This document shows, piece by piece, positions 1 through 11,240 of a DNA stretch of 64,000 bases. Numbering within the stretch: position 1 is the stretch's first letter; every line of letters begins with the position of its first letter. This stretch comes from Ottelia alismoides (taxonomy: Eukaryota; Streptophyta; Magnoliopsida; Alismatales; Hydrocharitaceae). The translations under genes were made by a program, and so were the position numbers. The notes beneath the pieces are model-generated. The model had not been told where the DNA came from. It saw only the letters and a program-made list of their open reading frames with translations, and ran no database searches. The DNA lies in the NCBI GenBank assembly GCA_037367405.1, contig JAZKJV010000086.1, positions 2,651,001 through 2,715,000 on the forward strand, given 5' to 3'.

Positions 1-507
1 GACAGGAAGGTCTGGTCTCAAAAATTGGATCAAGTCCTATGGGCATATCGGACATCTTACAAGACACCGTTAGGAACCTCCCCATTCAGGATGGTATTTG
101 GGAAGCCATGCCATTTGCCCGCAGAGTTAGTGCACAAATCAGATTGGGCAATCAAGAAGGTCAGTTGGAACACACACCTAGGGTAGAGACAAAGAGAAAT
201 GGATCTGAAGGAGCTTGTGGAAGTCAGAAACCGAGCATACGACAACAATTCGGTGTAGAAGGACAAAGTTAAGCGTTAGCATGATAGATATATCAGACGA
301 AAGACCTTTGTTCCTGAACAGAAGGTATGGTTGTTTAATGCAAGGCTGAAGGTTTTCCATGGCAAGCAGAAATCCAAGTGGATGGGCCCATTCATTGTCT
401 ATGTTGTGCATGATAGTGGATGTGTTGAGATCTCAGATCTCACGGATAACGCGCAGATGTTCCTAGTCAATGGATAACTGTTGAAGCACGTCGTCGAACC
501 CCATTAA
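1..507 (+). pseudogene. Athila-type integrase C-terminal fragment (Athila copy 1, broken)
   Basis: This is the end of a Ty3/gypsy Athila-type pol; the rest lies left of the window. Frame 1 reads through LWAYRTSYKTPLG, then FGKPCHLPAELVHK, and later RRKTFVPEQKVWLFNARL and SKWMGPFIVYVV. These are the usual integrase C-terminal blocks of Athila elements: the end of the catalytic core and the GPF-type DNA-binding tail. In-frame stops at 184-186, 256-258, 277-279 and 475-477 break it, and the frame ends at 505-507. The region 62380-62987 is a second, less damaged copy at roughly nine in ten bases, which confirms the frame. In a functional element integrase inserts the cDNA copy into nuclear DNA. 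This copy is dead. Seen: motifs and stops. Known: family assignment from motifs. Confidence 0.88.
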
Positions 508-730
508 CAGTTAGTCCATATTGAGGAGATTGTATTCATGCGCGAGATTGATTCAACAGATACACATAGAGCCGCACATGAGACCTTGTAGCAGTAAACT
601 CTCGCCATCAACAACATCTGGAAAGATTCAGACTGCGATCCTTGTATATACCCATAACTACTGTACATTCTTCCCCTCCCTCCCGTGACTCTAATCACTC
701 GCCCAAACTTCATGTATTTTCACCCACGAC

Positions 731-766
731 TATACTTAGGATGACCATATCCTAAGTATAGGGGGG
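731..766 (+). repeat. Hairpin plus G-tract module 1
   Basis: A perfect inverted repeat has arms tatacttaggat (731-742) and atcctaagtata (749-760) with a 6-base loop, and runs directly into a G6 tract. The right arm plus Gs (taagtatagggg) matches the polypurine tract before the LTR at 2402-2418. The same module is present in Athila copy 2 near 63081-63113. Confidence 0.9.
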
Positions 767-837
767 TAGGTATCACCTGAGTCCATTCTCTGTACATCCT
801 TCATATCACATCGGTCCTCATACACCCTTCTGTCCTT

Positions 838-876
838 TACTTAGGCTGACCTGAGCCTAAGTATATGGGGGGGGGG
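838..876 (+). repeat. Hairpin plus G-tract module 2
   Basis: Arms tacttaggct (838-847) and agcctaagta (854-863) are perfect complements around a 6-base loop. They are followed by tat and a run of about a dozen Gs. The same stem occurs in copy 2 near 63188-63213 with a shorter G run. Confidence 0.88.
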
Positions 877-951
877 GGACCGATACCCATTATGTATATA
901 CTCATCCACTTTCCCTCTTGACCTCGTCCGCCCCATTTTTTGATGTTCTTC

Positions 952-985
952 TACACTGAGGCTGCGAGAGCCTAAGTATAGGGGG
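952..985 (+). repeat. Hairpin plus G-tract module 3 (imperfect)
   Basis: The left arm tacactgaggct (952-963) and right arm agcctaagta (969-978) pair with mismatches around gcgag, then ta and G5 follow. It is the third regularly spaced copy (about 105 bases apart) of the stem and G-tract unit. Confidence 0.75.
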
Positions 986-2307
986 CAGGACAACTTCTAT
1001 ACATTTTTGATATTTTAGCTCTCCTACACTTAGCACGAGCTATGTATTTTTCATCCTTTTTCATGCTATGAGGACATAACACAGTCTTGTATATATTACC
1101 CATAGCTCATACTTTCACGTATTTTCGTATATATTATACAATAATTATGGGATGGGTAAAAATGTAGAAACGTTTTTGTAAAATACATGTAAATTTTTAT
1201 ATTGTATAACACTTGTATATTACCTAACTTGGGAGGTATACCAAATGTGAATATATATATATATATATATATAATCTCAAAAACAAAGGCTTCTTATCTA
1301 CTCTCACACATCATCTATGCATCTGAAAAGAAAGAAAGAAAGAAAAGAGTCTTGCATTTCATTCATCTACATAACTTGTCATATATGCATCTCATATGCA
1401 CATCTTGCATATGCAAGGTGAAAAGCTAGTGGGTTCTGAACCAAGTTATGAATATATGTTGCGGAGGGACTTGATTTGACCTTAATCCACCTAATTTCAG
1501 AGGAACCTTATAGGATCTGGAGTTAAGATTTCTCATGTCAAGTGACTTAATTCTTTGAGTCCGCAAGTCTATGTTCTTGACCTAACTCGGACAAGCACCA
1601 TGCACGTAGCTCTTCATTGATGAGGTGGTGAGGAGGTAGAATCCTTTACCTTGGAGTAGCACACAGGTGGAAACATACGTCCTTCTCTAGGGAGGGTAAT
1701 GCATCTCAACCCGGTTTGGTGGTGTTGACATCTTAGGACGAGATGCTGTGGGTTGCAATGCTTCAAAAGAGGGATAGTCTATTAGCTCAAGAGGAAAAAC
1801 TCCTGATGTATATGCTGCACCTTGTATATAGTCCTCTAATTTGCATGATAAAAGTAGACAGGTCAGATAGAAAATAAAATACCTGTCGGAGTATGTATAT
1901 CAGCAAGAAGTTTGTAGTTGGATGACTTGGCTACACTGGTCAGGCATCCGGGGATAGGTAGCTATACTGGCTCCCGTCCATTCTTTTCTCTACCCCCTCC
2001 TCTTGAGTTGGTCGCACTTGAACTTAGAAGGGATACTCTGCTCCTCGAGGAAAGAGTTACTGGATCAAAGAATTAGAGTTACCTTGTTAGAGGAGGTTGC
2101 TTCTTAGCGATTTCTGATGTGGAGAGCTATATTACACTTATACAGCACAAGTAAGAATCATAGTCATTAGAAATTTGCGTTTGAGGATTTGTTCTGACTT
2201 GACTATTGAGGAGTCCTGAATAAAGACTTATGGAACTTGAAGTCTATTAGGTCTTAAACTCAGATTCCAATAAGGTTCCGCTACATAATTAATCCAGAGG
2301 TCGAGTC

Positions 2308-2463
2308 AAGCTCCATTTTCAACTTTTGTTCATGACCATGGTATGGAACCCAATCTCATTTCACTTTCGCATTTCATCTTAGTTGCTCGGGGACGAGGAA
2401 GGTTTAAGTATAGGGAGTTGATGAATATGTGATTCATCACTCTAAAAGTTGAAAATGGAGCTT
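2308..2463. repeat. 20-base inverted repeat bracketing the Athila polypurine tract and LTR start
   Basis: Bases 2308-2327 (start aagctccattttc) are the exact reverse complement of 2444-2463 (end aaaatggagctt), with a 116-base gap. The left arm lies in the internal region and the right arm inside the LTR, so the polypurine tract and the internal/LTR junction lie in the loop. Confidence 0.85.
2402..2418 (+). promoter_or_regulatory. Polypurine tract of Athila copy 1
   Basis: The purine-rich gtttaagtatagggagt ends directly before the LTR start TGATGAATATG. Position and composition fit the plus-strand DNA primer site of an LTR retrotransposon. Its core taagtataggg is repeated in the hairpin modules upstream. 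Confidence 0.75.
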
Positions 2464-3677
2464 TGTTCCCGAGTAATTAGTTTCATAACTCTTTATCCTG
2501 CATAATTAGCATTCATACTTGCATGCATAATATCTGCATTCTAGCATTCATATTTGCATTAAATAAGAAGTCCAATTCACTTGTAAATATTCACCTACAT
2601 ATTCACCATTATGCACCTATTTATCTGTATTTTATACCCACCTCCAAAGTCAATAAAACCATATGTATACTGTGTATATTACTAACTAATAATACAAGGA
2701 AAAGGACCAAAGTTTCTAGTTTTAAAATTACTCAATAAAACCCCGAACCCACTTGGAGACCTCAGACCTTAAAATGCAAATATCTACCTTATACAACCTC
2801 TGACCTACATCTACTCACTTTTAGAATAATATATATTCAGAGACCTTCAAAATGAGACCAATTTCACCTAAATCGGAGCTCGTATGCAAAACTTGGGTTT
2901 CTGGGGCCCCTTTGTACATTATATGTATGCATATCTGTATACCTGTATTGTTGTATCTTATTTGATCCCATCTCCATTTTTTGCCAACATGAAACTTGTA
3001 TTCTCATCAAGATCTACAATTTTCATGTTTTGAGTTTTTCCAAATTCGGCCATCTTCTCTCTCTTATTTCACATTCTTTCTCAGCCATTCAGATCAGGCC
3101 ACGTGGCACCATCTGATTTGCGCCACGCGGCCCGCTCGTGAAGCGCCACACACCCCTCCTTCACCACCATCCGATGCCCTCTCTTCTATCCATATCTGGG
3201 CCATCCATGCCTTCAGATGATCTCTACACGTCCTTGCGACACGTGGTCCATCAGGAGCTGCTAGATCGCCTTCATCCCAGCCACTCATCTCACGCTAAAT
3301 CTGGGGCCCTCGATCACATCCTCTAGATCTTATCTCCTCCATTCATGCCCGCCTCAGACATAGACCTCCACGTGGCATGCACATGGCTACTGGATCTTCA
3401 TCCTGATATTTTAATCCCACCCGCTCACTCATGATCAATCACAACCCTTCGATCCATCGCCTAATCAAGTCCCCACCGTACCTCAACGCCGCACTCCCAT
3501 GATGCCACATGGCATTTCCTTAGCCCTTCGATCACACCACTTCGATCTAATCCAAGACCACCCCTTACGCCCTTCTCTTGGCCGTTGGATCATTCGATCC
3601 AACGTTTAAGAACCTGTCTTCAACCTCCAGATGCTCTCTCTCCCACGATCTCCACCTCGCGCGCTCGCCGCATCCTT
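2419..3677 (+). mobile_element. Athila LTR, segment 1 of 3
   Basis: The LTR begins TGATGAAT-ATGTG-ATTCATCA, an 8-base perfect palindrome at the very terminus. The segment is AT-rich at first and becomes GC-richer with several cacgtgg-type words after about 3090. It stops at 3677, where the Tekay array is inserted, and continues at 31691. Removing the insertions gives an LTR of about 3.7 kb (2419-3677, 31691-33187, 54465-55421). No gene is seen in it. The LTR is read as 3' LTR of copy 1 and 5' LTR of copy 2 at once, which is an inference from the target duplications. Confidence 0.75.
3673..3677. repeat. Left target-site duplication of the Tekay array
   Basis: tcctt precedes the Tekay LTR end (TGTCATGACC). 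The right partner at 31686-31690 is ccctt, with one mismatch. It supports a single insertion event for the outer boundaries 3678-31685. Confidence 0.6.
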
Positions 3678-4431
3678 TGTCATGACCCGCACCACTAGCC
3701 CGGATGAGTGCGACATTTAATTGCTTGATCATTTTAATCATAATTATCATGTCTATAAAAATTAGACAGCATTTCCTCTATTTTATGGACTCCCAAACGC
3801 TACCCTGTACTTGAAACTGTCCATATACAACTTTTCATAAAATATCCACATAATTCACTATCAGAGCCATCCAAGTTATTATCTGCATTTGTAATATCAA
3901 ATACATTTCCATTGTTTCTTATATACAGCTGTCAGCTATTGTTATCACTCAGATACAACTCTTTTAACTTCACAAAAACATCAAGTCTTCTACTATATTA
4001 ACTTTTTACCTGATGTACAAGAATTTGCCTGAATATCACAGAGATGGAGTGAGGGTCCCAACTGTTAGCAAAAGACTTAATTCTGTCTCTTCTCCTATAG
4101 CTCCTTCTCGGGTGTGTCTGTAAATAATATTTAATAATAGAAGGTTGAGTCTAAACTCTAAATGAGCTTAGACCCAGTGAGTGGGACCCACGCATATAAA
4201 ATAAAATAGACTACTTTTGAAACTAACTTTGCTTATCATATAAAATAAAAATGTATTGTTACAATATGGCAACTGCACAAAAATATAAACTAAAGCTATA
4301 TCGAGTAATGATGCTGTAAAGAAATTGAAATATCAAACAAACTAACTGAAATTGATTTACTAACATGCTGTTGAAAATCTTGCAGAAATGAAAATGTCTG
4401 TTTTCCAACTGTTATAATGACAACACTGTGG

Positions 4432-4686
4432 CTAGCGTACTAAGTACATGAACACTGAAACAAACCGAGTCATACGCGTAGACAGCCCCAAAGGCCAAAG
4501 AACCTCCTGCATACAACCCAAAGCCACTGTGTATACAAAATGCGGACCCAAAGTCCTCTGCATCGTATCTGACGGTAGACATATCTGATGGCATGTTTCA
4601 GGGTCATATCTGATGACATCACCATATCTGATGGCTAGTTCATGACCATGTCTGAGAGCTACTGTGGTGGTCTTTGCTTCTAACAT
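4432..4686 (-). CDS. 84-codon open frame inside Tekay LTR A, function unknown
   Basis: This ATG-initiated frame is in the element's sense direction, about 1.75 kb into the LTR. It starts MLEAKTTTVALRHGHE and recurs with the same length and about ten changes in LTR B (12012-12266). In LTR C its start has been removed by the copia insertion. An overlapping 60-codon frame (4412-4594) is open in LTRs A, B and C. I recognise no domain. Three copies of catatctgatg within it could reflect short-repeat expansion instead of coding. It may be a chance frame in a transcribed LTR. Confidence 0.25.
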   Translation of the reverse strand: MLEAKTTTVALRHGHELAIRYGDVIRYDPETCHQICLPSDTMQRTLGPHFVYTVALGCMQEVLWPLGLSTRMTRFVSVFMYLVR

Positions 4687-4801
4687 ATTTTCTGATCCAT
4701 AGTAACATACTTATAAACTGATCAAATTATGATATTTGAATCACATTCTTAAACTTAACTTATCTGCATGTATCTAAACTTGTGTAGTATGGTAGCAAAC
4801 A

Positions 4802-4836
<35 letters not shown>

Positions 4837-5393
4837 ACTAAGCCCTTATTTTAATCATACATTAAGATTGGATAACAAATTTCAAAATTTACTAAGATGC
4901 TATTACCTTGGATAAAAAAATACACTTACCTGTTATCACAAAAGTAGACATGTACAATGGTATACTCAAAAGGCATCAAAAGCTATTATTGGAATATACC
5001 TGTGAAAATATTGGTTATATTAAAAAAAATTGGCTTGAGACCACTCACCTAGAATACCAAAGATAACTTCATTCCTTTCAACTGTCTGCTTATTGATCAG
5101 CTCATGACATCCTAAATCGTATACGGAAAAAGGGGTCAAATTTGTAAACTCGAAAACTAATGTACCTAAATTTGTATGGTCACAGATTATTGATTTATGG
5201 AATAAAAAAATGATGTACTCTAACCCGATAGCAAACTCTCACATTACTGTGCATACTTGCTTCACAGAATAATTAGTGAACATCACCATACTAAAATTCC
5301 ACTTTTGTTTTGGGTAAACATAGCAGTATCACCTCTCGGTTTAACCCCACTAAACGTTACACAAATAGAGTATCTTCTCCACGCTATTCCCTT

Positions 5394-5397
<4 letters not shown>

Positions 5398-5433
<36 letters not shown>
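5398..5433. repeat. (TA)n microsatellite in Tekay LTR A
   Basis: This is a run of about eighteen TA units. The same position is a shorter TA run in LTR B (about 12963-12995) and an interrupted run ending in tgtatgtatg in LTR C (about 30641-30676), so the locus is a variable microsatellite within the LTR. Confidence 0.9.
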
Positions 5434-5437
<4 letters not shown>

Positions 5438-6438
5438 TTACTATCTCAAATCTCCATTTAACCCATGCAATATGCCTATGAATACCTGGAATCGTAACAC
5501 AATGCCTTTAAAACAAAAGTTCGACTGTGATGTATCACCAAATGCATTTGTGAAAAAAAATACCTGTGAAATTTTTCTGTAGGGATAACGAGGATTTCGT
5601 CCAGAAGAACCCTCCTTATTTCGGAATATACAGAGAGGGTTCAAGGTGAAGCTACGGGTTGGTGATGAGGAAAAATGCCGTAATTATTCTATATATACAT
5701 GCACTCAACATCCCTTTCCCCATGTCTATATTCTTCTATTTTCCCTTCTTTAGTTCACCTCTGTTCACGTTAGTGGGGAGAAAATGTTGACTAATGTCCT
5801 TAATACTTATCTAACATAATACTACAACATTGCTCACCGACCTTTCTTTCCAGTAATACTCCCTCTACTTTATAGCCTTTAATAATTCATCTCACATATT
5901 GTGGTCAATGAAAAGACTTCGACACCCACAACTTGCAATATCTTATATTTAACCTTACCCATCCATGCAACTTGAAATTTACCTCACATGCGCTTCCAAA
6001 CTAATCTAGTATGTATAAAGTGATTTGAATGTAAATATGTACACGTACTCCATCCTCTACTATATCCATTTTGTATTATTTATGGCATTCAACTCAATGT
6101 TTCTTAATTCGTTGGATAATATGCCAAGTTCCTCGATTCTGCCAACATGAGTAGCTTCATCTGTATCCATATACAATAGATTGATGGCCTCCCCTTTAGA
6201 CTGTATTCACCCAAACTAGATAATCTAGACATTTTCCAAATTAATACCCAATCCATTCTTTATTAGCTAAGTATACGTTGGCTCTAAAGTCCTATCTATA
6301 CAAATATGTATCTATATCATTCCGTATTATATGCATATTCTAGAAAAATATAGTAACAATATGCTCGTATCTGCCCATCGACATTCTTGAAAATTTGGTT
6401 TTGTACAAAAAAATATTTTATCGTATCTGAATGTTACA

Positions 6439-6451
6439 ACTCTTCCCTACT
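6439..6451 (-). promoter_or_regulatory. Polypurine tract of Tekay internal 1
   Basis: On the minus strand AGTAGGGAAGAGT lies immediately before the 3' LTR start TGTAACATTC. A few bases upstream is AAATTTCGAGGACAAAAT, a conserved block next to the polypurine tract of Tekay/Del-type elements. Confidence 0.8.
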
Positions 6452-6494
6452 TAAAATAAATTTTGTCCTCGAAATTTACGTATCTTAGTCAACT

Positions 6495-7764
6495 TTAGAA
6501 TAAGTGTGGGTATTGCGATCGCATTTCATCTTGTCTCTCCCATGTGGCTTCTTCTATTGCATGGCTTCTCCGAAGGACTTTTACATGTGTTATTCTTTTT
6601 GTTAGAAGCTCTTGGACTTTATAATCTAAAATTTGTACCGGAATCTCGTTGTAAGAAAGGTCCTCCTTCAGTTGAATTTCTTGCGGTTGTATAATATGTG
6701 ATGGGTCTGGAATATATTTCTGAAGAGTAGAGACACGAAAAACATCATGTATACTTGCTAGCTCAGGCGGGAGTCGAAGACGATACGATACATTACCTAT
6801 TCTTTCCCTAGATTCATACGGACCAATGTATCATGGGCTTAGGTTTCCTTTCTTTCCAAATTTGATTATACTCTTCCAAGGAGATACTCGTAAAAATACC
6901 TGATCACCCACTTGAAATTCTAGATCTCTTATTCTCTTATCTACATAACTTTTCTGTCTATCTTGTGCAACCTTCAAATTGCTCTTGATTTCTTCGACTT
7001 TTTCCACTGTCATTTGTATAATTTAGGTTGGACCAACTTACGTTCTCCTACTTCATTCCAACAAATAGGAGTTCTGCATGCTCGACCATACAGGGCTTCG
7101 TATGGCGCCATCCCAATACTCGCCTGATAGCTATTATTATAAGCAAACTCCATAAGCGATAGATGTTCATCCCAACTATCTTTAAAACTTAATGCACAAG
7201 CTCTAAGCATATCTTCCAAAGTTTGAATAGTTCGCTCGGACTGCCCATCAGTTTGTTGATGAAAAGCAGTACTGAATGCTAATTTTGTACCCATCGCTTT
7301 GTGTAAACTAGGTCAAAATTTAGAGGTAAAACAAGGATCTCTATCAGATATAATTGAAACAGGTGCTCCGTGTAACCTTACTATTTCATCCACAAAAATT
7401 TTACCCAGACGATCCAATGTATATGTCATATTAACGGCTAAGAAATGAGAAGATTTGGTTAATCTAACGACAACTACCCATATCGCATCTGACCTCGACG
7501 GGTCCTAGGCAATCTAGCAACGAAATCCATGGTAATATGTTCCCACTTCCACTCTGTTATTGGGAGAGGTTGCAACGCACCTGCTGGTCGCATGTGTTCT
7601 GGTTTAGTTTGTTGGCAAATCAGGCATCTAGATACATATTCTGCAATTTTGCGTTTCATTCCCGATCACCAATAGCATGTTTTTAATGTTTTATACATCT
7701 TCGTGCTTCCTGGGTGCATTGCGTACATAGAGTTATGTGCTTCCTCAAGAATTTCTCTTCTAAG
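6495..7764 (-). pseudogene. Tekay internal 1: integrase and chromodomain (broken)
   Basis: On the minus strand: the zinc-binding end CLICQQTKPEH; the first catalytic Asp in HITMDFVARLP; the second in SDRDP (about 7340); and the catalytic Glu in TDGQSERTIQTLE. Then follow MEFAYNNSYQASIGMAPYEALYGR and the C-terminal LEFQVGDQVFLRVSPW. The end reads IEEATWERQDEMRSQYPHLF with a stop at 6495-6497, the chromodomain-like tail typical of Tekay chromoviruses. All three DDE residues survive. The frame is broken by a one-base loss near 7490 (catctgacc against catcatgacc in internal 2) and another near 7017. In live elements the chromodomain directs insertion to heterochromatin. Confidence 0.9.
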
Positions 7765-9462
7765 CTATGCAAGTTGTGGGACACACAGTCTTTGCTTGAA
7801 AAATAATACTCCATGTTCATTTATGGTAAACTTAGGCATTTCTCCCTTCTCCACTTTCCCTTGTATTCTTTTAATTTCTTGATCAGATTCTTGAGCCTCT
7901 CGTATTTTATCATATAATATAGGTCTAACCTGTAGGGTAACTAACAAAATCCCAGATTCATGTACTGACAGGTTTGCACGTTCCCTTAATTGTGCCAATG
8001 ATGAGTGTTGTTCAACCTTTACATATGATAATCCACCTCTAGACTTCCGACTAAGAGCATCTGCTACTACATTTGCTTTCCCAGGATGATACTCAATGGT
8101 ACAATCATAATCTTTTATTAATTCTAACCATCTTCTTTTCCTAAGATTCAATTCTTTCTGAGAGAATATATATTTCAAGCTCTTATGGTCGGTAAAAATC
8201 TGACATGTTTCGCCATATAAGTAATGCCTCCAAAATGTCAAGGCAAATACTACTGCGGCTAATTCCAAATCATGTGTGGGATAATTTAGCTCATGTAAGT
8301 TGTCTTGAAGCATAGGCAATCACCTTCCCATTCTGCATTAAAATGCATCCCAAACCTTGACGTGACATATCGCTATAAATTATAAATCCGCCATTCCCAG
8401 AAGGAAGGCTAAGAATTGGAGCGGAGGTCAAACGATTCTTAAGCTCCTGAAAACTCTCTTCATATTCATCGTCCCAGATAAATTTCACCTCTTTTCGAGT
8501 CAATTTTGTTAATGGCGTTGCGATTCTTGAAAAATTCTCCACAAATCTTTTATAGTATCCTGCTAGACCTAGAAAACTTCTAATCTCGGATACGCTTGCT
8601 GGTTGCTTCCAGTTCATAACTGCCTCTATTTTACTTGGGTCTACCGATATGCATTCTCCTGAGATAATGTGTCCCAAAAATGCCACCTCCTTTAACCAAA
8701 ACTCACATTTATCAAATTTTGCGAATAACTGATGGTCCTTCAGGGTTTGTAATACAATCCTCAAATGATTTTTATGCTCTTCCTCTGATTTTGAGTATAC
8801 TAAAATGTCATCAATAAATACAATCACAAATTTATCTAATAAAGACGGAATAATCGGTTCATCAAATCCATAAAAGCAGCAGGGGCGTTCGTCAATCCAA
8901 AAGGCATTACTAAGAATTCATAATGTCCATAGTGAGTCCGAAAAGCTTTTTTGGAGACATTTCGGCTTTAATCTTCAATTGATGATAGCATGATCTCAAA
9001 TCTATCTTAGAAAATATAGAAGCCCCTTGCAATTGATCAAACAAATCATCTATCCGAGGAAGAGGATAATTATTACGCACAATCACTCGACTCAATCTTC
9101 GATAATCAATACAAAGTCGCAAAGAACCATCTTTCTTTTTGACAAAAAGAACAGGAGCCCCCCATGGAGAGATACTAGACTGGAAAAATCCCTTATCCGT
9201 TAACTCTTGCAATTGGATCTTCAGTTCCCTAAGTTCAGCCGGATCTATTCGATAAGGAATCAATGCAATCGGGGTAGTACCAGGTATTAAGTCAATATTG
9301 AATTCAATTTCTCTATCTGGCGGAAGTCCCGGTAGTTCATCAGGAAATACTTCAGGAATTTTTTTTACTATATGAATATTTTATAAACGTATAGATATGC
9401 TTTTGTATTATATACAAGGACAACAAAAGATGAATATCCCCTCCTGAGTTATTTATGTGCCA
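7765..9462 (-). pseudogene. Tekay internal 1: reverse transcriptase and RNase H (broken)
   Basis: RT blocks run on the minus strand: [38 protein letters not shown] in 9263-8910, [15 protein letters not shown], then the active-site box VFIDDILVYS (about 8793-8822, both Asp intact) and CEFWLKEVAFLGHIIS. The thumb and connection contain IRSFLGLAGYYKRF. RNase H follows at 8319-7765, with [20 protein letters not shown] and [11 protein letters not shown] and the end [17 protein letters not shown]. Frames change near 8945 (a disrupted stretch before the FG-L box) and near 8310. The region 9340-9462, between protease and RT, is degenerate compared with internal 2. The copy cannot make a full polyprotein. 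Confidence 0.9.
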
Positions 9463-11025
9463 CTATACTAGAAGTGACACAGGTTGGGTATAACTCCTTT
9501 CTCCATAAAATGTAAACCCTGTCTCGCTTGGCATCCGAAAAATAACTTTCTTCTGAAAGCAATCTAGTAAAGCATGGTATGATGTCAAACAGTCCATCCC
9601 TATAATGGTGTCAAATTCTTTAATTTCCTTAAGGATAAGATTCACAATAACCCAACCTCCTCCTATCTCTATCAAATAGTTTTTAAAGACATTCCAAACA
9701 ATCTCAGGCTCTCCTTTAGCTAAGGAGGTTGATAATGCGTGATCCAGTGTACCCATTTCTTTATCCTCAAATACGGAGAATCTTCGAGAAATAAACGAAT
9801 GACTGGCATCGGAATCAATAAGAGTATGAACATTTCTGCCAAAAATAACAGTGGTACCTGACACCACATCCTCAGTAGAGATGGCTTCTTGAAGTGTCAT
9901 TGCAAAGACTTTCCCTTTATTTTGTGCATTTTTATTGCCTTTCCTTGAAATATCATTTCTCTTTTCTTCTTTCTTTGGATGGGGTTCTTGAGTTAGCGCA
10001 CTAGCATGAATATTCTGCTGAGCTGTTCTCCTTGCATTTCCCCAGTTAGATACAAGATTTGGGCAATTTCGACGTACATGGCCTGTCTGTCCACAATTAT
10101 AGCTACCTGATGATCCACTACGACATTCTCCCGGGTTACGCTTCCCACAGATGGTACATCGAGGATAAGAAAATCCTGCATTTTTAGAATTCTCCCTAGC
10201 AAATCCACCCATTTGATTTCCCCTATATCTTTAAGCAGATAAGTTGTATTGCCTTGGATTTTCCAAATTTCTTCTAACTTTGTTCTCGGGTCCTCTCCAT
10301 GGTGGTCTTTCCCTAAATCTTTTCCTGTTGTGATCATTACACCTTTGTCTTTCCCTCACCACACATTCAGCTCTACAGGCAGCTTCCACTAATTTACCAT
10401 ACTCATTATCTCCATTGGCTGAGACCATTGATTTAATATCTATATGGAGTCCATCTTCGAAACGTCGATATTTATCTTCTTCAGTCTTCACTAAAGAGGC
10501 TGCAAAATTTAATAATTTTGTAAATCGCTTCTCATATTCATATACCGAGAAACTTCCTTGAGTAAGAAATAGGAATTCCTTGCATCGATCTTCTTGATAT
10601 ACCCTAGGGTAATATTTCTCATTAAATTCCTTCACAAATATCGTCCAGGTAATCTCGGATGGATCTGTGTATTTCATCTTCACCGACTTCCACCAATCAT
10701 CAACATTTTCTTTTAACACAATTATTGCATATCTCAATTTTTGTGCTTCAGTACACTCCATCAATTCAAATATCTTCTCCATGTGTTCAAACCAGTCTCT
10801 TGCCACCTTCGGATCTGTCGTGCCTACAAAATCTTTTGCACCTAATTTCCGAACATGCTCAAATGACAACTGATTTTCAAATTCAGGTGGTCTCATCAAT
10901 CGAGCGGCCATGCTTCCCATAGTCTGAGCTATTAATGCCAACGTTTTCTGCATATTGTTATTATTACTCCCATCATGTCCATCACTTGGTCCTTGTGAGG
11001 TCTAAGAAGGTTACTCTGCTGCCAT
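9463..11025 (-). pseudogene. Tekay internal 1: gag, zinc knuckle and protease (broken)
   Basis: One minus-strand frame runs from ATG at 11025 to 9463. Stops lie just after the start, and a TAA at 10233-10231 stands where a Gln codon is expected. Gag capsid blocks include DWFEHMEKIFELMECTE, DDWWKSVKMKY and FNEKYYPRVYQEDRCKEFL. The zinc knuckle reads SYNCGQTGHVRRNC, so the first Cys is lost (internal 2 keeps CYNC). The protease catalytic motif reads LIDSDASHSF at about 9805-9822; Asp-Ser-Gly has become Asp-Ser-Asp by a G-to-A change, whereas internal 2 keeps DSGA. A one-base loss near 9490 shifts the frame before RT. Gag packages the RNA and the protease matures the polyprotein. Confidence 0.9.
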
Positions 11026-11240
11026 TGTATCCTACATAAATAAAATTTCTTAATTAGCTCTTCCAAAATTACAAATCCTCAAATCTCATGGCAAAATATA
11101 GATAAGTCCTCAATAACAAGAATATCATTATTCCAATATCATTTCCATTTCATATCAAAATCCAATACATAAATCATAACTACCAAGGGATTCATATATC
11201 AACCTCGAATATCAGTTTTGATCAAATTTCAGAAACCATT
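11026..11240 (-). other. Tekay internal 1 leader (short 5' untranslated region)
   Basis: About 215 AT-rich bases lie between the primer binding site and the gag ATG on the minus strand. No other feature is seen. The matching leader in internal 2 is 18541-18755. Confidence 0.7.

Larger units (their letters stand above)
508..2418 (+). mobile_element. Athila copy 1, noncoding region between pol and 3' LTR
   Basis: About 1.9 kb without recognisable coding sequence lie between the integrase remnant and the LTR. The first 1.1 kb (to about 1620) recurs at 62988-64000, so it is a real part of the element. It contains three hairpin plus G-tract modules (731-768, 838-876, 952-985), a (TA)n run near 1251-1273 and an A+G run near 1325-1347. 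I see no env-like open frame. Athila elements often carry an env-like gene here; it is absent or unrecognisable in this copy. Confidence 0.8.
3678..6438 (-). mobile_element. Tekay LTR A (3' LTR of internal 1)
   Basis: This is a 2.76-kb LTR in minus orientation. On the element's strand it starts TGTAACATTCAGATACG (at 6438) and ends GGGTCATGACA (at 3678), with canonical TG...CA ends. It matches LTR B (11259-14002) along its length; two 60-base samples showed 9 mismatches in 120. It contains a (CT)n(TA)n run near 4804-4838, a (TA)n run at 5398-5433 and a TATA-like TATATATA (element strand) at 5690-5697. No pol gene lies inside. Confidence 0.92.

Noticed and set aside
508..2418. Env-like gene after Athila pol
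   Set aside because: No open frame over about 75 codons and no membrane or signal segment that recurs in copy 2.
5257..5582. Plus-strand open frames with long Tyr-Ile runs (also at 12825-13144 and 30500-30816)
   Set aside because: They are translations of the (TA)n microsatellite in Tekay LTRs, antisense to the element, with no conserved protein pattern.
6506..6694. Plus-strand frame reading like a hydrophobic protein (MWLLLLHGF); twin at 14070-14258
   Set aside because: It is the antisense shadow of the Tekay chromodomain-like tail, which fits the family much better on the minus strand.
10659..10922. Plus-strand frames over Tekay gag (twins at 18174-18554)
   Set aside because: Antisense shadows of a recognisable Gag capsid domain.
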